Shown here: positions 1 to 13,448 of the stretch, in pieces
Numbering within the stretch: the stretch's first letter is position 1
Layout: each line of letters starts with the position of its first letter
Source: Pardosa pseudoannulata
Taxonomy: Eukaryota; Arthropoda; Arachnida; Araneae; Lycosidae
Assembly: GCA_032207245.1 (NCBI GenBank)
Contig: CM063503.1
Span: 58,412,869 to 58,476,868 of the forward strand
Length of the DNA stretch: 64,000 nt
Reading direction: 5' to 3'
Notes under the pieces: model-generated
What the model was told of the DNA's origin: nothing
Database searches by the model: none
What the model saw: the letters and a program-made list of their open reading frames with translations, nothing else
Translations under genes and position numbers: made by a program

Positions 1-689
<689 letters not shown>

Positions 690-690
<1 letters not shown>

Positions 691-2430
691 ATAACAAATA
701 GAAGAAAAACTAAAAAAATTCCTTAATAGATCAGAAGATTTTGTGGGGAACATATGTGCTTACTATTATTCTAATCTCTCCTTATTTCAATACATTCAAA
801 CTCCAACGAGAAGAGAGATATGATTAGACAAATGGATAGAAATTTCCATAAGTGATTCATCTTGCCACTAAAAATATGCTTACAAAAACCGTCTTGCTGC
901 AGAACGTAGATTAATTAATTAGAGGTTGCTAGCGCTGAATAAGTCAACAACATTTTTTTAACTGTTCATGACACGATCTTGATTATCACTTTCCAGCGGC
1001 TTATAATCAGCATGAGTTTGACATTTTCAAACATGGTAAAATTTAATTACGTTCCATTGTCTTTTATCTATAGAGTGAAACTTTTTTATTGATATTTGAA
1101 GGTTCTAAATTTATTTAACATTGCGTTCTAGTATTATCGGATTATATACGACTGATTTATGTTTCCTGTAAGATGTTCTGCAGTAAATCTCTAACATTTC
1201 GAAATTGTTAACAAATTGCCTTAAAGATTATGATTGAGTAAATCACATTGAAATAATCCAAACTCTTTTACAGTAAACAGAAATTCTGTTTGTTTTTTTT
1301 TTGTTTTTTTTTTTTTGAAATTACGTATTTAGGTTGTTTATCAAATCTTTTGTTTTATTCCTCCCAGACTGTTCTGAAAGTTTTGAGTTATAATAGTTAT
1401 TACCTCAAAACAAATCAATTTTAAAGTATTCTGTTGAAGAAATCACAACATCATCTCTTTCTTTATACAGGCATTCATTTATAACTTATTACGAGTATAT
1501 TAATTCACAGAATCTTTTTGTACAATATTAAAAATTAGCCCTCATTTTTAGAAAGATCAAATGGATTTTCATGGCAGATTAAATAGATTATCATGGCTAC
1601 TTATTCCATAGATGTTTTTGGTAGTTACAACGAGAAAAGCCGTAAACAAACAACCAAAATTGAATTATGAATTCGGCAGATCAGAACGCTTGATAACACA
1701 TAGAACTTGGTTTTTTTGGTCTAACAGTTCCAGATAGCAAGGAACTATCCTAATCTTTATTGTCTGTAACATCATAGAGATCTTAGTCCATTATATCTAC
1801 ATCAGGGTATCATTTCCTTCTAACATCTAACATATACGGGGTTAGGAACAAATAAATTCACAACTTCTGAGGACTCTACGTTCTATAGGTCCATATGAGA
1901 AGAATTGGAACAACAGATAATACAAATGATGCTCTTGACAATTGTTATATAAAAAAAATTAGTAAAAAAATCAGCCTATAGGTAGCACTGTAACATACAT
2001 TGTATTTATTTTCATTAAGTTAAGTAAAGCATTAGTTTCTTGTCTGTACATCCTGCTTAAATTTAATAAATAATGCTACTAGTAAAACTGCAAAAGAAAA
2101 TTCGGTGCCATGTTCTTCATATTCCAGCAGACTCATTCCTGCTGTGGAAAATATGGTTCTGCGATTACAGCCTATTGTTGAACATGAAGGAGGACATATT
2201 GAGAAATTTTGATGTTACTTTTTAGTATTATTTAGCATTTATAAAGCATATTAAATATGTTTATGTGTTCAAAGAGCCATCTACAGGTGGATTTATTTTT
2301 GTACTAATTTTGTATGTAATAAATGTCAAGCGCATCATTTGAATTATCCGTAAATCCAATTGTATCTCATTTGAGCCAGTTTAACGCATTCTAGAGTCCT
2401 CAGGAGTGGGAAACTTATTTTTGTTAACCT
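690..2430. other. AT-rich intergenic sequence, nothing identified
   Basis: The stretch has poly-T and poly-A runs and no open frame longer than about 60 codons. I see no splice-flanked exon pattern and no element termini. A weak local palindrome (ttcctgctgtggaa region near 2130) is the only structure noticed. Confidence 0.5.
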
Positions 2431-3830
2431 TGTATTTCTACACCTCTGTTATACCCAAAGAAACATCATTTATTAAAAACTGATCTGCATTCCTGTACTT
2501 CCTGAAGAAATAATGGGGTACCTCTGTGTACGGTACCTCTACGGTACCTCTGTGTGCCCAAGAAAGTGGAAAATAAAAGTTTGCATAATAGCAAGACATG
2601 AGGAGGAGTGAATAAAGGAATTACTACTTATTCATTTTTATGACTTTTACACCTCTGTTATACCCAAAAAAACACCATTTACTGAAAACTTATCTGCGTT
2701 CCTGTACTTCCTGAAGAAATAATGGGGTAATATACGGTACCTCTGTGTGCCCAAGCCAGTAGAAAATAAAAGTTTGCATAATAACAAGACATGAGGAGGA
2801 GTGAATAAAGGAGTTACTACTTATTAATTTCTATGACTTTTACACCTCTGTTATATCCAAAGAAACACCATTTACTGAAAACTGATCTGCGTTCCTGTAC
2901 TTCCTGAAGAAATAATGGGGTAATATACGGTACCTTTGTGTGCCCAGGAAAGTGGAAAATAAAAGTTTGCATAATAGCAAGACATGAGGAGGAGTGAATA
3001 AAGGAATTACTACTTATTCATTTTTATGACTTTTACACCTCTGTTATACCCAAAAAAACACCATTTACTGAAAACTGATCTGCGTTCCTGTACTTCCTGA
3101 AGAAATAATGGGGTAATATACGGTACCTCTGTGTGCCCAAGCCAGTAGAAAATAAAAGTTTGCCTAATAACAAGACATGAGGAGGAGTGAATAAAGGAGT
3201 TACTACTTATTAATTTCTATGACTTTTACACCTCTGTTATACCCAAAGAAACACCATTTACTGAAAACTGATCTGCGTTCCTGTACTTCCTGAAGAAATA
3301 ATGGGGTACCTCTGTGTACGGTACCTCTACGGTACCTCTGTGTGCCCAGGAAAGTGGAAAATAAAAGTTTGCATAATAGCAAGACATGAGGAGGAGTGAA
3401 TAAAGGAATTACTACTTATTCATTTTTATGACTTTTACACCTCTGTTATACCCAAAAAAACACCATTTACTGAAAACTGATCTGCGTTCCTGTACTTCCT
3501 GAAGAAATAATGGGGTAATATACGGTACCTCTGTGTGCCCAAGCCAGTAGAAAATAAAAGTTTGCATAATAACAAGGCATGAGGAGGAGTGAATAAAGAA
3601 GTTACTACTTATTCATTTCTATGACTTTTACACCTCTGTTATACCCAAAGAAACACCATGTATTAAAAACGTATCTGCATTCCTGTACTTCCTGCAGAAA
3701 TAATGTAGTAACATACAGTACCTATATGTGTCCAAGCCAGTGAAAAATAAAAGTTTGCATAACAAGACATGGGGTGAAGTGAATAAAGGAGTTACAACCT
3801 TATTCATTTCTATGACTTAAATCCTTTTAC
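2431..3830. repeat. ~193-bp tandem repeat, seven copies, A/B dimers
   Basis: The anchor cacctctgttatacccaaa recurs near 2441, 2650, 2843, 3036, 3229, 3438 and 3631, giving spacings of 209, 193, 193, 193, 209 and 193. Two monomer types alternate: type A has ggaaagtgg, atagcaagac and ggaattact; type B has gccagtag, ataacaagac and ggagttact. The 209-bp A copies contain an extra 16-bp tacggtacctct micro-duplication. The last copy is degraded. The array is non-coding: stops interrupt all frames. Confidence 0.95.
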
Positions 3831-5120
3831 TGTTTCTTAAATGTCAGAATTCTCACAAAACAAGATAAACTTTTTTTTTTAAATCCCTACCACTTTTTCT
3901 TTAAATTTCTGTCTATGATATGGAACTATCGTGTTTAAAAAGGTCATTTTTTTCAACTCATTTAACACGTCATTCGGCTTTTCTGTGCTTTAAACACACT
4001 AATATTCAAGCTATATACGATTGTCTATCCATCCAATTCATCTCGGAACGTCGGGACTTTCCCTCCGTCTCCGATCGTCACACGTCATATGGACGTCCTT
4101 AATTTTTACATTTGTGGCTTTTACGCCCCCCCCAAATTTTTGTGTACTCTGAATATTAGGCCCATTTATAAAAATTTTTAAATTCTAAACAGCAGAACAA
4201 GAAAACTTAGCTTAATTTTGTGAAAATAATGAGGTGTCTTAGGCTCCTCCCACTGTAACCAGAGAAATTCAATTGGTCGCTGCCAGGATCCGATTTACGT
4301 TCCTGTGCAAGCTTTCTTACGTTTTTAATGCTATTATTCCCACTTTTACTATTATTTACTCTCATATAATCGCATTTAATCTTATTTTATTCTTATTTAA
4401 TCAATATTTATTCACATTTATTCTCATTTAATCATTTTTCAACCTAATGTGTAAATTATATATATATTTAACTTAATACATTTATCTTTATACTCATTTA
4501 TTTATCATTCTGAACTGGCATCTTGATATTTATACATAACTGAATGAACCGCTCCCTCTCAGAACCATCTATCTTACTAACTGGAGATATGCCCTGCCGG
4601 GTAAGGTGCTCCAAGAACTACCGTCATACGGAGAACGACGAAAAAGGCCATTCTATTTTCGCTTTTTTTGGCTCTCCTCACTTTGGTGAGGGCGGAGCGT
4701 AGTTTTCAAATTAGTTATTTTCAATACTGTTCTGATGTCCATGGGGAAAAAAAATGTTTTTCTGTCCCTAAACTCTCTATTTTTTAGTTACTGTGTTATG
4801 AACTCACGAATCCACCATCCTATCCTTATCTTTCATCTTTTATTTGTTTATGCTCTGCTCGTTGTCAATTTCTCTGCTTACTGTAAGAAATCTCTGGATT
4901 TGAGGGCTTGGCCCAGGTAATCCAGTTGACCCATCATCTTGAAGATCTTGAAGAAAAAGGTCATTCAAACTTTGTCAAATAAATCTAAATTAAAAATAGT
5001 TTACTTTCCTGTTTTAAAATGAGAAACCGTATGTGTGTAGAGAATTATCCAATACTAAACTTTTAAGTAAAAATCACTCATCGGTAAATAATTTTACATA
5101 AAGTAACAGGAAGGCAACCA
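3830..5120. other. AT-rich intergenic sequence, no gene recognised
   Basis: This stretch contains cttattt/catttaatc-type simple repetition around 4370-4440 and a slightly G+C-richer patch at 4560-4700 with a small hairpin (ctcctcactttggtgag). Two frames of 60-61 codons (3920-4102 and 4735-4920) lack any recognisable domain and are not supported by flanking splice signals. Confidence 0.4.
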
Positions 5121-5124
5121 TTTT

Positions 5125-5325
5125 AAGAGGTAAAAATCTCAGTTTTAGTAGGAAACATATTTAGCTAGCTATCTTATTATAATTTAAGAAATAAAATTTC
5201 AGTTTTAGTATGAATCTCATTTATCTAGCTGTTTTATTATATTTATTACTTTACAATTTAAGAAGTAAAACCTCAGTTTTGGTATGAATCTTATTTAGCT
5301 ACCTGTCTTATTATATTTATCGTAT
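5125..5325. repeat. Imperfect ~65-bp tandem repeat, three copies
   Basis: Three successive blocks share aagaagtaaaa-ctcagttttagtatgaat-type sequence followed by atttagctag-ctgtcttattat. Small deletions between blocks make the period irregular. Confidence 0.7.
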
Positions 5326-6470
5326 AACTCCAAGTTCTTATTTTACCGTCCTTAGTTAATGCATGTATAGGCACCAATATTTCAATACAGAATAAGGCTA
5401 TTTCTTCCTGCTTAAAATAGTTAGTTTATGTTTGTCTGAGATTGCTAACTTTAGAAACTTCAATTCACCTTGATGGAACTACTTTAAAATATCTCCCACA
5501 AATTTAAATCATTGATTAATGCTTAAATTAAAGCTTTTCGAGCGCTAAGACATCATTCTATGTAAATATTTAACTTAATGCTCTCGTCTCAACCGAATCA
5601 ACTCAAATATAATGAAAAGTGTAACAATAACTGTCATATGGGCTGTATAAATATGCTGGTTCTTGAAGATTTCAACCATTCTCTACAAACAATCCTGTTT
5701 TCTTATAATTCCCTTCAATTTCGAATTTAACTTTGTTTTCTCCTCCCAGAATATGAGTTTGCAAGTTTTCTTTTGAGAAATAATTTTATTCTAAAATACT
5801 GCGTTTGTGGTAGAGTAAACTAAATTATTTTATTATTCCGGTAATACTAAACAATCGAGTGCCCCTTGGCAAATTTGGAGAAATAATTGTCGATGTTTAC
5901 TGAAACACAAAATTATTCCATTCGAACCTTGTTTTCCTTGTGTTTTGGGTGACTTTAATTGATGTAGAGTGCGGCACTGTAATAAAATTATATACTTTTA
6001 CTTAACTAGCCAAAACCACTTAGAAATCAGGTATTTATATTTATGGGAAATCAATCCCTCTATAGTTTACAATGCCAACAGCTCCAAGTTATTAAAAATT
6101 AATCATAGTGGATCATTAATGGTTCATAATATCTATTTTTTTCCATTACGCTTATTTAACACATTGTATACGGGACACGTACTAGTACGTTTTCTGACGA
6201 TTGATACTAGAGCGCGGGTCACGTACTAGTACTGGCTAGTATAACAACATGTTTGTGGGTACGTTTGTCGTAACGTTATGTTTGTGGGTACAAAAATAAC
6301 GGTATATACAGGAAAACGAAGCCGAATATTCTTGTCTACTATAGAAATTCTGGAAAAATTTAGACAAAAACTAGTTTTTACATCAGTCGATACGGAACCA
6401 CAGAAAGGGAAGGTTGATTAAAAAATACTTAGATTTAAAATTAACTTTTTATTTACCCTTGTGAAAATGA
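5325..6470. other. AT-rich intergenic sequence with a small palindromic cluster
   Basis: There is no recognisable gene. An 86-codon frame at 5969-6229 has no domain. Around 6176-6290 the 13-mer cacgtactagtac occurs twice and atgtttgtgggtac occurs twice, the first being part of a perfect palindrome. Confidence 0.4.
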
Positions 6471-6513
6471 TGTTATATATATATATTATATTTATATTAT
6501 ATATATATATAAT

Positions 6514-6565
<52 letters not shown>

Positions 6566-6860
6566 TATGTATATATATAAATTATATATGTATATTTAAA
6601 TATATATATATATAATATAAAATTTTATAAAAATATAAATAATTTTAATCTATAAATTAATAATAAATATAAATTTATAAATTGTATATATTATATAATA
6701 TATATATATAAATATTATAATATATATATATAATATTACATATATATATATATAAAAATAATATAAATTAAAATATAGATACAGATATGTTTATATATAT
6801 ATATATATAATATATTTATATATATGCTAATTTATAGTATATATATATTTATATAGCCAA
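6471..6860. repeat. Degenerate (TA)n microsatellite region
   Basis: This is almost pure A+T with TATA runs broken by aaat and atttat interruptions, so it is an old decayed dinucleotide array. Confidence 0.9.
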
Positions 6861-6920
6861 ATATTTCTTTCAAATTAATCGTTATCACACAATATAAAAG
6901 AGAAATGAATAGTAGGCTAA

Positions 6921-7076
6921 GAACTCTACGGTATACTGCCTTGCTACAAGAAGGCTAATGAGACCGGGACCTACTATTTAGAGGCGATTCCGAACGGCTA
7001 CAAAAATGAATGCCAGCAGCGGTATCTAAACTAATACCGAAAAGCTGCTTACTACTATTCGGCTGTCATTCGGCCA
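6921..7076 (-). mobile_element. Decayed tRNA-derived SINE (family 1)
   Basis: Read on the minus strand it aligns with the intact copy at 52317-52483. The 3' body has agacc-gggacctac and gattccgaacggctac; the tRNA-like head is recognisable as gaatgacagccgaa followed by a decayed box region. Box B is badly damaged here, so this copy could not be transcribed by Pol III. Confidence 0.75.
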
Positions 7077-7084
7077 TAAACGAA

Positions 7085-8403
7085 TAAAGATGCAGGGTAT
7101 ATATGATAGTGCTAGAAAAGTTTCCATATTATTTCTTCCAAGCTATTTTAACAAAGAACTATTTAAAATGCGATTTTAAACAATATAAGGAATATTGCAA
7201 CTGGAAAAGCAAATTATTAAAAGCATAGTTTTCTTTTAAATTTTACTTGGAAGTTTAAGAAAATATTTTTGTAAAACATGCATGATTCAAATTAGAATCA
7301 TTGTTTAAGTATATTGCTTCCTTGCAAAGGATACTTGAAAGTAAAATGTTAAACTTCCAAACGAAAGAAGAGTATTCGTTTTCCTTTAATGTAAGAACAG
7401 AAGAATTCCAATGCATTAAAGATATCTTAAACTGCTGTTAAGTGCTTTTCACTTCGGATGCATATGACAACTTAATGCGTACGTAAATCAAATCTAAGTA
7501 TATGCAACTCATAAGTTTTAGCCTCTATAGCTTTATTATTCATAAAACATTTGAAAATGAATTTTTGTCAAGCGTTCCCATATAGACCAATATGTCTAAG
7601 GGGACATGATACCTTTCGATACTCAAAATAATTTAACATTTATTATAACAGCCTTTTAGTTATTCATCATAAAATAAATATTCTGCTTATTTCAGAATGA
7701 ATTTTTCATAAGTTCTTAAATAACGCTCTCCCTTTAAAAATTATCTAGTTTTGACATTTCAAATAGTATATTTTTAAGTAACATAAAACAAAACACCAAA
7801 TAAAGAAAATAAATTTATTTACTAGCAAGGTAATTTTTGAAATATCTATACTATAAAATAAACTTTATATGAAATTGAAGATTGATATCTTTTCCATTAC
7901 GTAAACCTAAAATTTTAAAGTTATCTGGCATTTTAGTACTGTAAAAATAAAAACTATTCAGCAATTGAAAATAAAAAATAATTTCTTTAATTGCATTTTT
8001 GAAATAAGAATACGTTAATATAATTGAGGTCCGCAGAATAAAAAATATATGTAACTTCTATTTAATATATAAAATAATTTTCAAATTTTCACATTTGTAA
8101 AATTATTTTGCGGGTAAGTGGATTTCGATTTTTTGCAATAGGTGTATAGATTATGGTTTTTAAAGAGTTTTTTAAGTAACATAAACTAATTTATTAATAA
8201 CCTATGAAAGTTTTGTTATTCGAAACTAAGCATAACGTTTAATTTTACATTGAATCTGAACTAGGTTATTTTGATAAAACTTTTTCAGTTAGAAAGGTAC
8301 TATTTTCCCCTTAATATAACCATCTATTTTAATATATTTTCAGGATATTTACCATTTTACAAAAATATTAATGATTGTGAAAAATTGGAAATGAAAGATT
8401 AAT

Positions 8404-8405
<2 letters not shown>
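7085..8405. other. AT-rich intergenic sequence, nothing identified
   Basis: No frame above 60 codons, no tandem structure and no element termini are visible. Confidence 0.5.
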
Positions 8406-8871
<466 letters not shown>

Positions 8872-8874
8872 CGA

Positions 8875-10440
8875 ATCCACAATTCCATGAGCTAACATTT
8901 CTCACTGATAATGAAAATAATACTTAAAAATTACTATATCAAATGCGGGATAGGTATCATAATCATCCCACTAAATGGCTCAGATCCCATTATACGAATG
9001 TATAATACTTTATGTCAAAAATGTACAACTCACTAGACACTACAAAAATAGCTTCTCATTGGTTTTGATGTTTCAAAATACCAAATCTTCATTGACAATT
9101 TGAGCATTGCTCTAAAGATGATACTTAGACAAAAGTTTTTAACATTCCGTATTAATCATTTTTGGCAGCTGGATTTATTTTTCTCAGTAAGAAATGTCTT
9201 TCCAGTTTTATCGTCTTTTTCTCATTTTTATGTCCGATGAGTAATTTATGTAATTATTTTCTGTGTATCCCTCAATTGTTCCTTTCGTTTGTAATTGCTT
9301 TAAAATAAACTACATTTGTTTTACTAATCATTCTATTTTTTCTTCAACTCCACACTGCGAAATAAAAGCAGGATAAATTTTGTACAACAAAAATAAATAG
9401 CTTCAAATAAGCATATTCAATGTAAATAATTGTTCAGATAGCAAATAAGTATATGTTTATGATATACTGAGCAAATAAAAGTCCATTAAAAGAGACTTAT
9501 ACATATGAGGTTGTCAAAAGAGAAATTTGTTTCATAAATATAAGAATATTCTGTCAACATTCCAGATATCTAACGGAAAAAAAAACATGAATTTTCATAA
9601 ATAAGCGCTTTAAATGTAAAAGAAAGAAAACCTTTTTGACAATCAAATTTTAGTATACTTTTAACTTCGTTCTTGAAATTTTTTATCTTACGGTTTAAAA
9701 AAATAACTTTTAAAATTTAATTAATTTAGAACTCTCGATCAAAATTAGGAATAACCGACTTATTAATAGTGGTATTGGAATAATATATGGTTTTCTAGAC
9801 AGAGGCTTATAGGATGATTTACTAATGGCATAATACCCATGTTTTTAAATAAAATTAATTACTTGAAACTGTATTTAGATTTTCGTAATTCTTCACATTT
9901 TTGAATATGAGTACAGAATTTAAAATATAACTTAACTTTATGTATGTATGAACTTAACTTTTAGTAATAATATAGTACAGCACATTTTATCTTTCTTAAA
10001 AAAATAAGATCTCAGATGGGATAAAAAATATAAGATGTCTTGAGATGCCAGAAAAATGATATATATTTAATTTCCAGTTTGTGGCAGTATTTTTTCTGTA
10101 ACAGTCATTTATACAGAAAAGCTTATTTTTCTTATTTTTTATCTTTTGTTGGGAGTATTGCCTTCACCTGAATATATAGATAATGATAACGAGGATTTAT
10201 TTATGAAAGATAATACAGGTTTAAATAAATTTCTTTTATATTTGTATATGCTTTGATATATTATAAAAAAAATAAAAGCATTTGAAAATATTTTTATTTT
10301 TTATTAATTATTTAGCATTTAAAAATATTTTTTTTAATTTCATTCTAAAAAATGCTTTTTTAGTTGAGAAATTCATATATTAACATTATTTTATAAAAAT
10401 ATCAAGATTATTCACCCTTTCTTTAAAATTTTAAGTTTAT
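8875..10440. other. AT-rich intergenic sequence, nothing identified
   Basis: No gene, RNA or transposon terminus is recognisable. Poly-A and poly-T runs are frequent. Confidence 0.5.
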
Positions 10441-12550
10441 ATTGTTCCCATTAGTTTTCTCCTAGATGCAAATTTTAATCAAAATAAAAATGGAAGCTTC
10501 TCGTAAAACGTTAACTTCTGCAATTAATTATGTTTATAACATCCTCATCAAATAAATTATCTGATTATTAGCACCTCCAAAATGAAATAAAAATCATCAT
10601 GTTCAGACTTAGATACCTATGATTTAACGATATAGTAAAACAATCATTTCATCATCTTTTTCATGTGGCCTCGAAAGATCGCATATTTACTTGAAATATA
10701 AAACGAGTAACCGTGATTATAAGAACACATTCTGTACTTCAGACTTATCTTTTGGAGTTATTTTGTAACATTTCGTTTTGGAAACAGTTGGTATCGTTTA
10801 GATATTCGCTTCTTAACTTTGTTAAAAAAAAACTATCAATATTATTAACCATTTCTTTTTTATCATAAGTACAAGTTTGTAAGGTTCCCATTCATTTTCT
10901 TCCATGTGCAATCAATGAAATTTAATCAAAATAAAAATGAAAGCACTTGCATAACAAAGGCTGCTTCTTAAATTAATTTTGATTTTAACATCCTCATCAA
11001 GAACTTAATCTGTTTCTAACAACTCCAAAAATAAACCAAAAATCATCATGTTCAGACTTAAATACCTATGATTTAACGATATAGCAACACGATCATTTCA
11101 TCTTTTTCATGTGGCCTCTAAAGATCGCATATTTACTTGAAATATTAAACGAGTAACCGTGATTATAAGAACCCATTCTGTACTTCACACTTATCTTTTT
11201 GGAGTTATTTTGTAACATTTCGTTTTGAAAAAAGTTGGTATCGTTTAGATATTCGCTTCTTAACTTTGTTTAAAAAAACTATCAGTATTATTAACCATTT
11301 CTTTTTTATTATAAGTACAAGTTTATAAGGTTCCCATTCATTTTCTACCATGTGCGATCGATGAAATTTAATCAAAACAAAAATAAAATAAAACAAAAGC
11401 TTCTTAAATTAATTAACTGCTTTTAAAAACTCCAAAAACTTAATCTGCATAAACCAAAATAAAAATTAAAACCAAAAATACAGTGAATTTACGAGATAAC
11501 GAGATAACACACTTATTGCAATTATTTCAATTTGGGAAAGGATAACACCACGTATTTATAAATAAATAAACCACCAACTCCCTAGAACATAGTATACTCA
11601 ACACATTAAGGAGCAAAAGATAAATTAAAAACTTAATGAAACATAATAAAAAAATAAAAATCATTCAGAAAAAGCAAAAAGTTATTATACCTAACTCTAG
11701 AAAACAAAGTATAATCACAGTTTCTTTTTTTATGTATAAGCATATAGCCCATAAATTTTATATGTGATAGAATTTAATCAAAATAAAAATGAGGCAGTTA
11801 AAAAAGGTTTCTTTTATTTTGAATTTTAACATCCTCATCATAATAATCTGTTATCTTCAACTCCAAATCCAAAAATCTCATGTTCAACTTATTACCAGTT
11901 TAACGAATAGCACACGATCATTCATTTTTTCATGTGGTTATGTATAAAAAACAAACCAAAAAAATGTACTTTAAAATTTTTTGGAGATTTTTGTAACATT
12001 TCGTTAAAAAATTGTATCTTTAATCTTCTCTTAATTGAAAAATAATATGATAACATTTCTTTTATTATAAGTACAAGTTTAATTATTATTTTCTAATGCG
12101 GTGATGAAATTTAATCAAAACAAAAATAAAAGCACTTGCGTAACAAAGGCTGCTTCTTAAATTAATTCTGCTTTTAACATCCTCGTCAAGAACTTAATCT
12201 GCTTATTAACAACTCCAAAATAAACCAAAAATCATCACGTTCAGACTACATACAGTGATTTAACGAGATAACACTGAGCTTATTGCAATTATTTCAAGTG
12301 GCATGGAAACACCACGTATTTACTTCAAAGATTAAATGCGCGACCAACTCCCGAGATTATTAGTACATGTTTTGTACTCAATATTAATAAAAAAAAAAAT
12401 TTACTTCATTAATTTAAGGTTCATTAATATTTCAAGAAACAAAATGACATATGAAGATTACGTAATTTTCAGAAAATTGATTTTTTAGATTATACCTAAT
12501 GTTTTTAAGAACAATATCAGTATAATCACAGTTTCTTTATTATCAATGTA
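10441..12550. repeat. Diverged monomers of the main tandem-repeat family
   Basis: The family hallmark tttaatcaaaataaaa recurs near 10473, 10921, 11367, 11771 and 12107, followed each time by an aac-cctcatcaa-acttaatctgctt block and a cgtttagatattcgcttctt-like block. The first two monomers are about 448 bp apart. From about 11400 to 12100 the copies look scrambled and mixed with Helitron sequence (see findings). Confidence 0.85.
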
Positions 12551-13448
12551 CTAGCATATAGCCCGTCATATGACGGGATTAATAAAGATTTTATTTTTCC
12601 AGAATTGTAATAATGAGGCAGTAATATATATGTATTATCGATACGTCAAATTTGTTTATCTTCATACTCCCCTAAAGTCTCCCGACATTGTCTATGCAGT
12701 TTAGAATCACATTGAATTCATTTAGTCAACCCGTGTGGTTATGTATAAAAAACAAACACACAAACGAACAAATTTCTTATTTTTCAGAGATATATAACTT
12801 AAACGCTAGATATTTATCAGTATGTGAAACAGAATGATAGACTTTCATGAAAAGAAATTGTTGTTAATACCGGTGATAAAATTTTCATTGCAACAAAAAA
12901 TAATTAAAATCAATTTAAAAAAAAAAAATTTGGCCGAATATTTTAATTCGTCGGTAAAGTTCTTTTAACCCACTATGGATGTTCGTATTTCTTTAAGCAA
13001 ATTTTTATGTGTGCAAAACAGTAGATACAAACCAAAAAAAAAACCAATATTTATAATGTATCTAAAATAATGAAATATAAAAGTATTTTAAATCTAATTT
13101 CAGTGATAAAAATCGTAATGCAAACTAAAAATAATTTAATAAGAAATGATAATAGTTTAAAGGAATGACATCATAATGATAAAAAAGAATGTTATTTTTA
13201 CGTATTTATTATGGGATAAACTTAATAGCCTTCTCTTAACCGGAGAAAATAGGGTTTTAAATAATGGCATTGTACGCTCGGAAAGGGGATAAGGGTGGAT
13301 TTCGAACGTTTTAAAGATTTGCTTTGAATTTTGCTAACCCCAACTCATCAAGAATCCAATAAGGATGCCTCTATCCATTTCAGGTCCAACCACTTTATAA
13401 ATTCAAGGACAGACGGACAGATAACTTAGGCTATTATTATATAGAGGA
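12551..13448 (-). mobile_element. Helitron (non-autonomous), copy 1
   Basis: On the minus strand the element begins TCCTCTATATAATAATAGCC and ends with the 14-bp palindrome CCGTCATATGACGG, eight further bases, then CTAG. These are the classical Helitron marks: 5' TC, 3' hairpin and CTRR. The flanking host bases are A before TC and T after CTAG, and there is no target-site duplication. The body (about 900 bp) carries no Rep/helicase frame. It interrupts a repeat monomer between ttatcaatgta and ttattttata. Confidence 0.8.
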
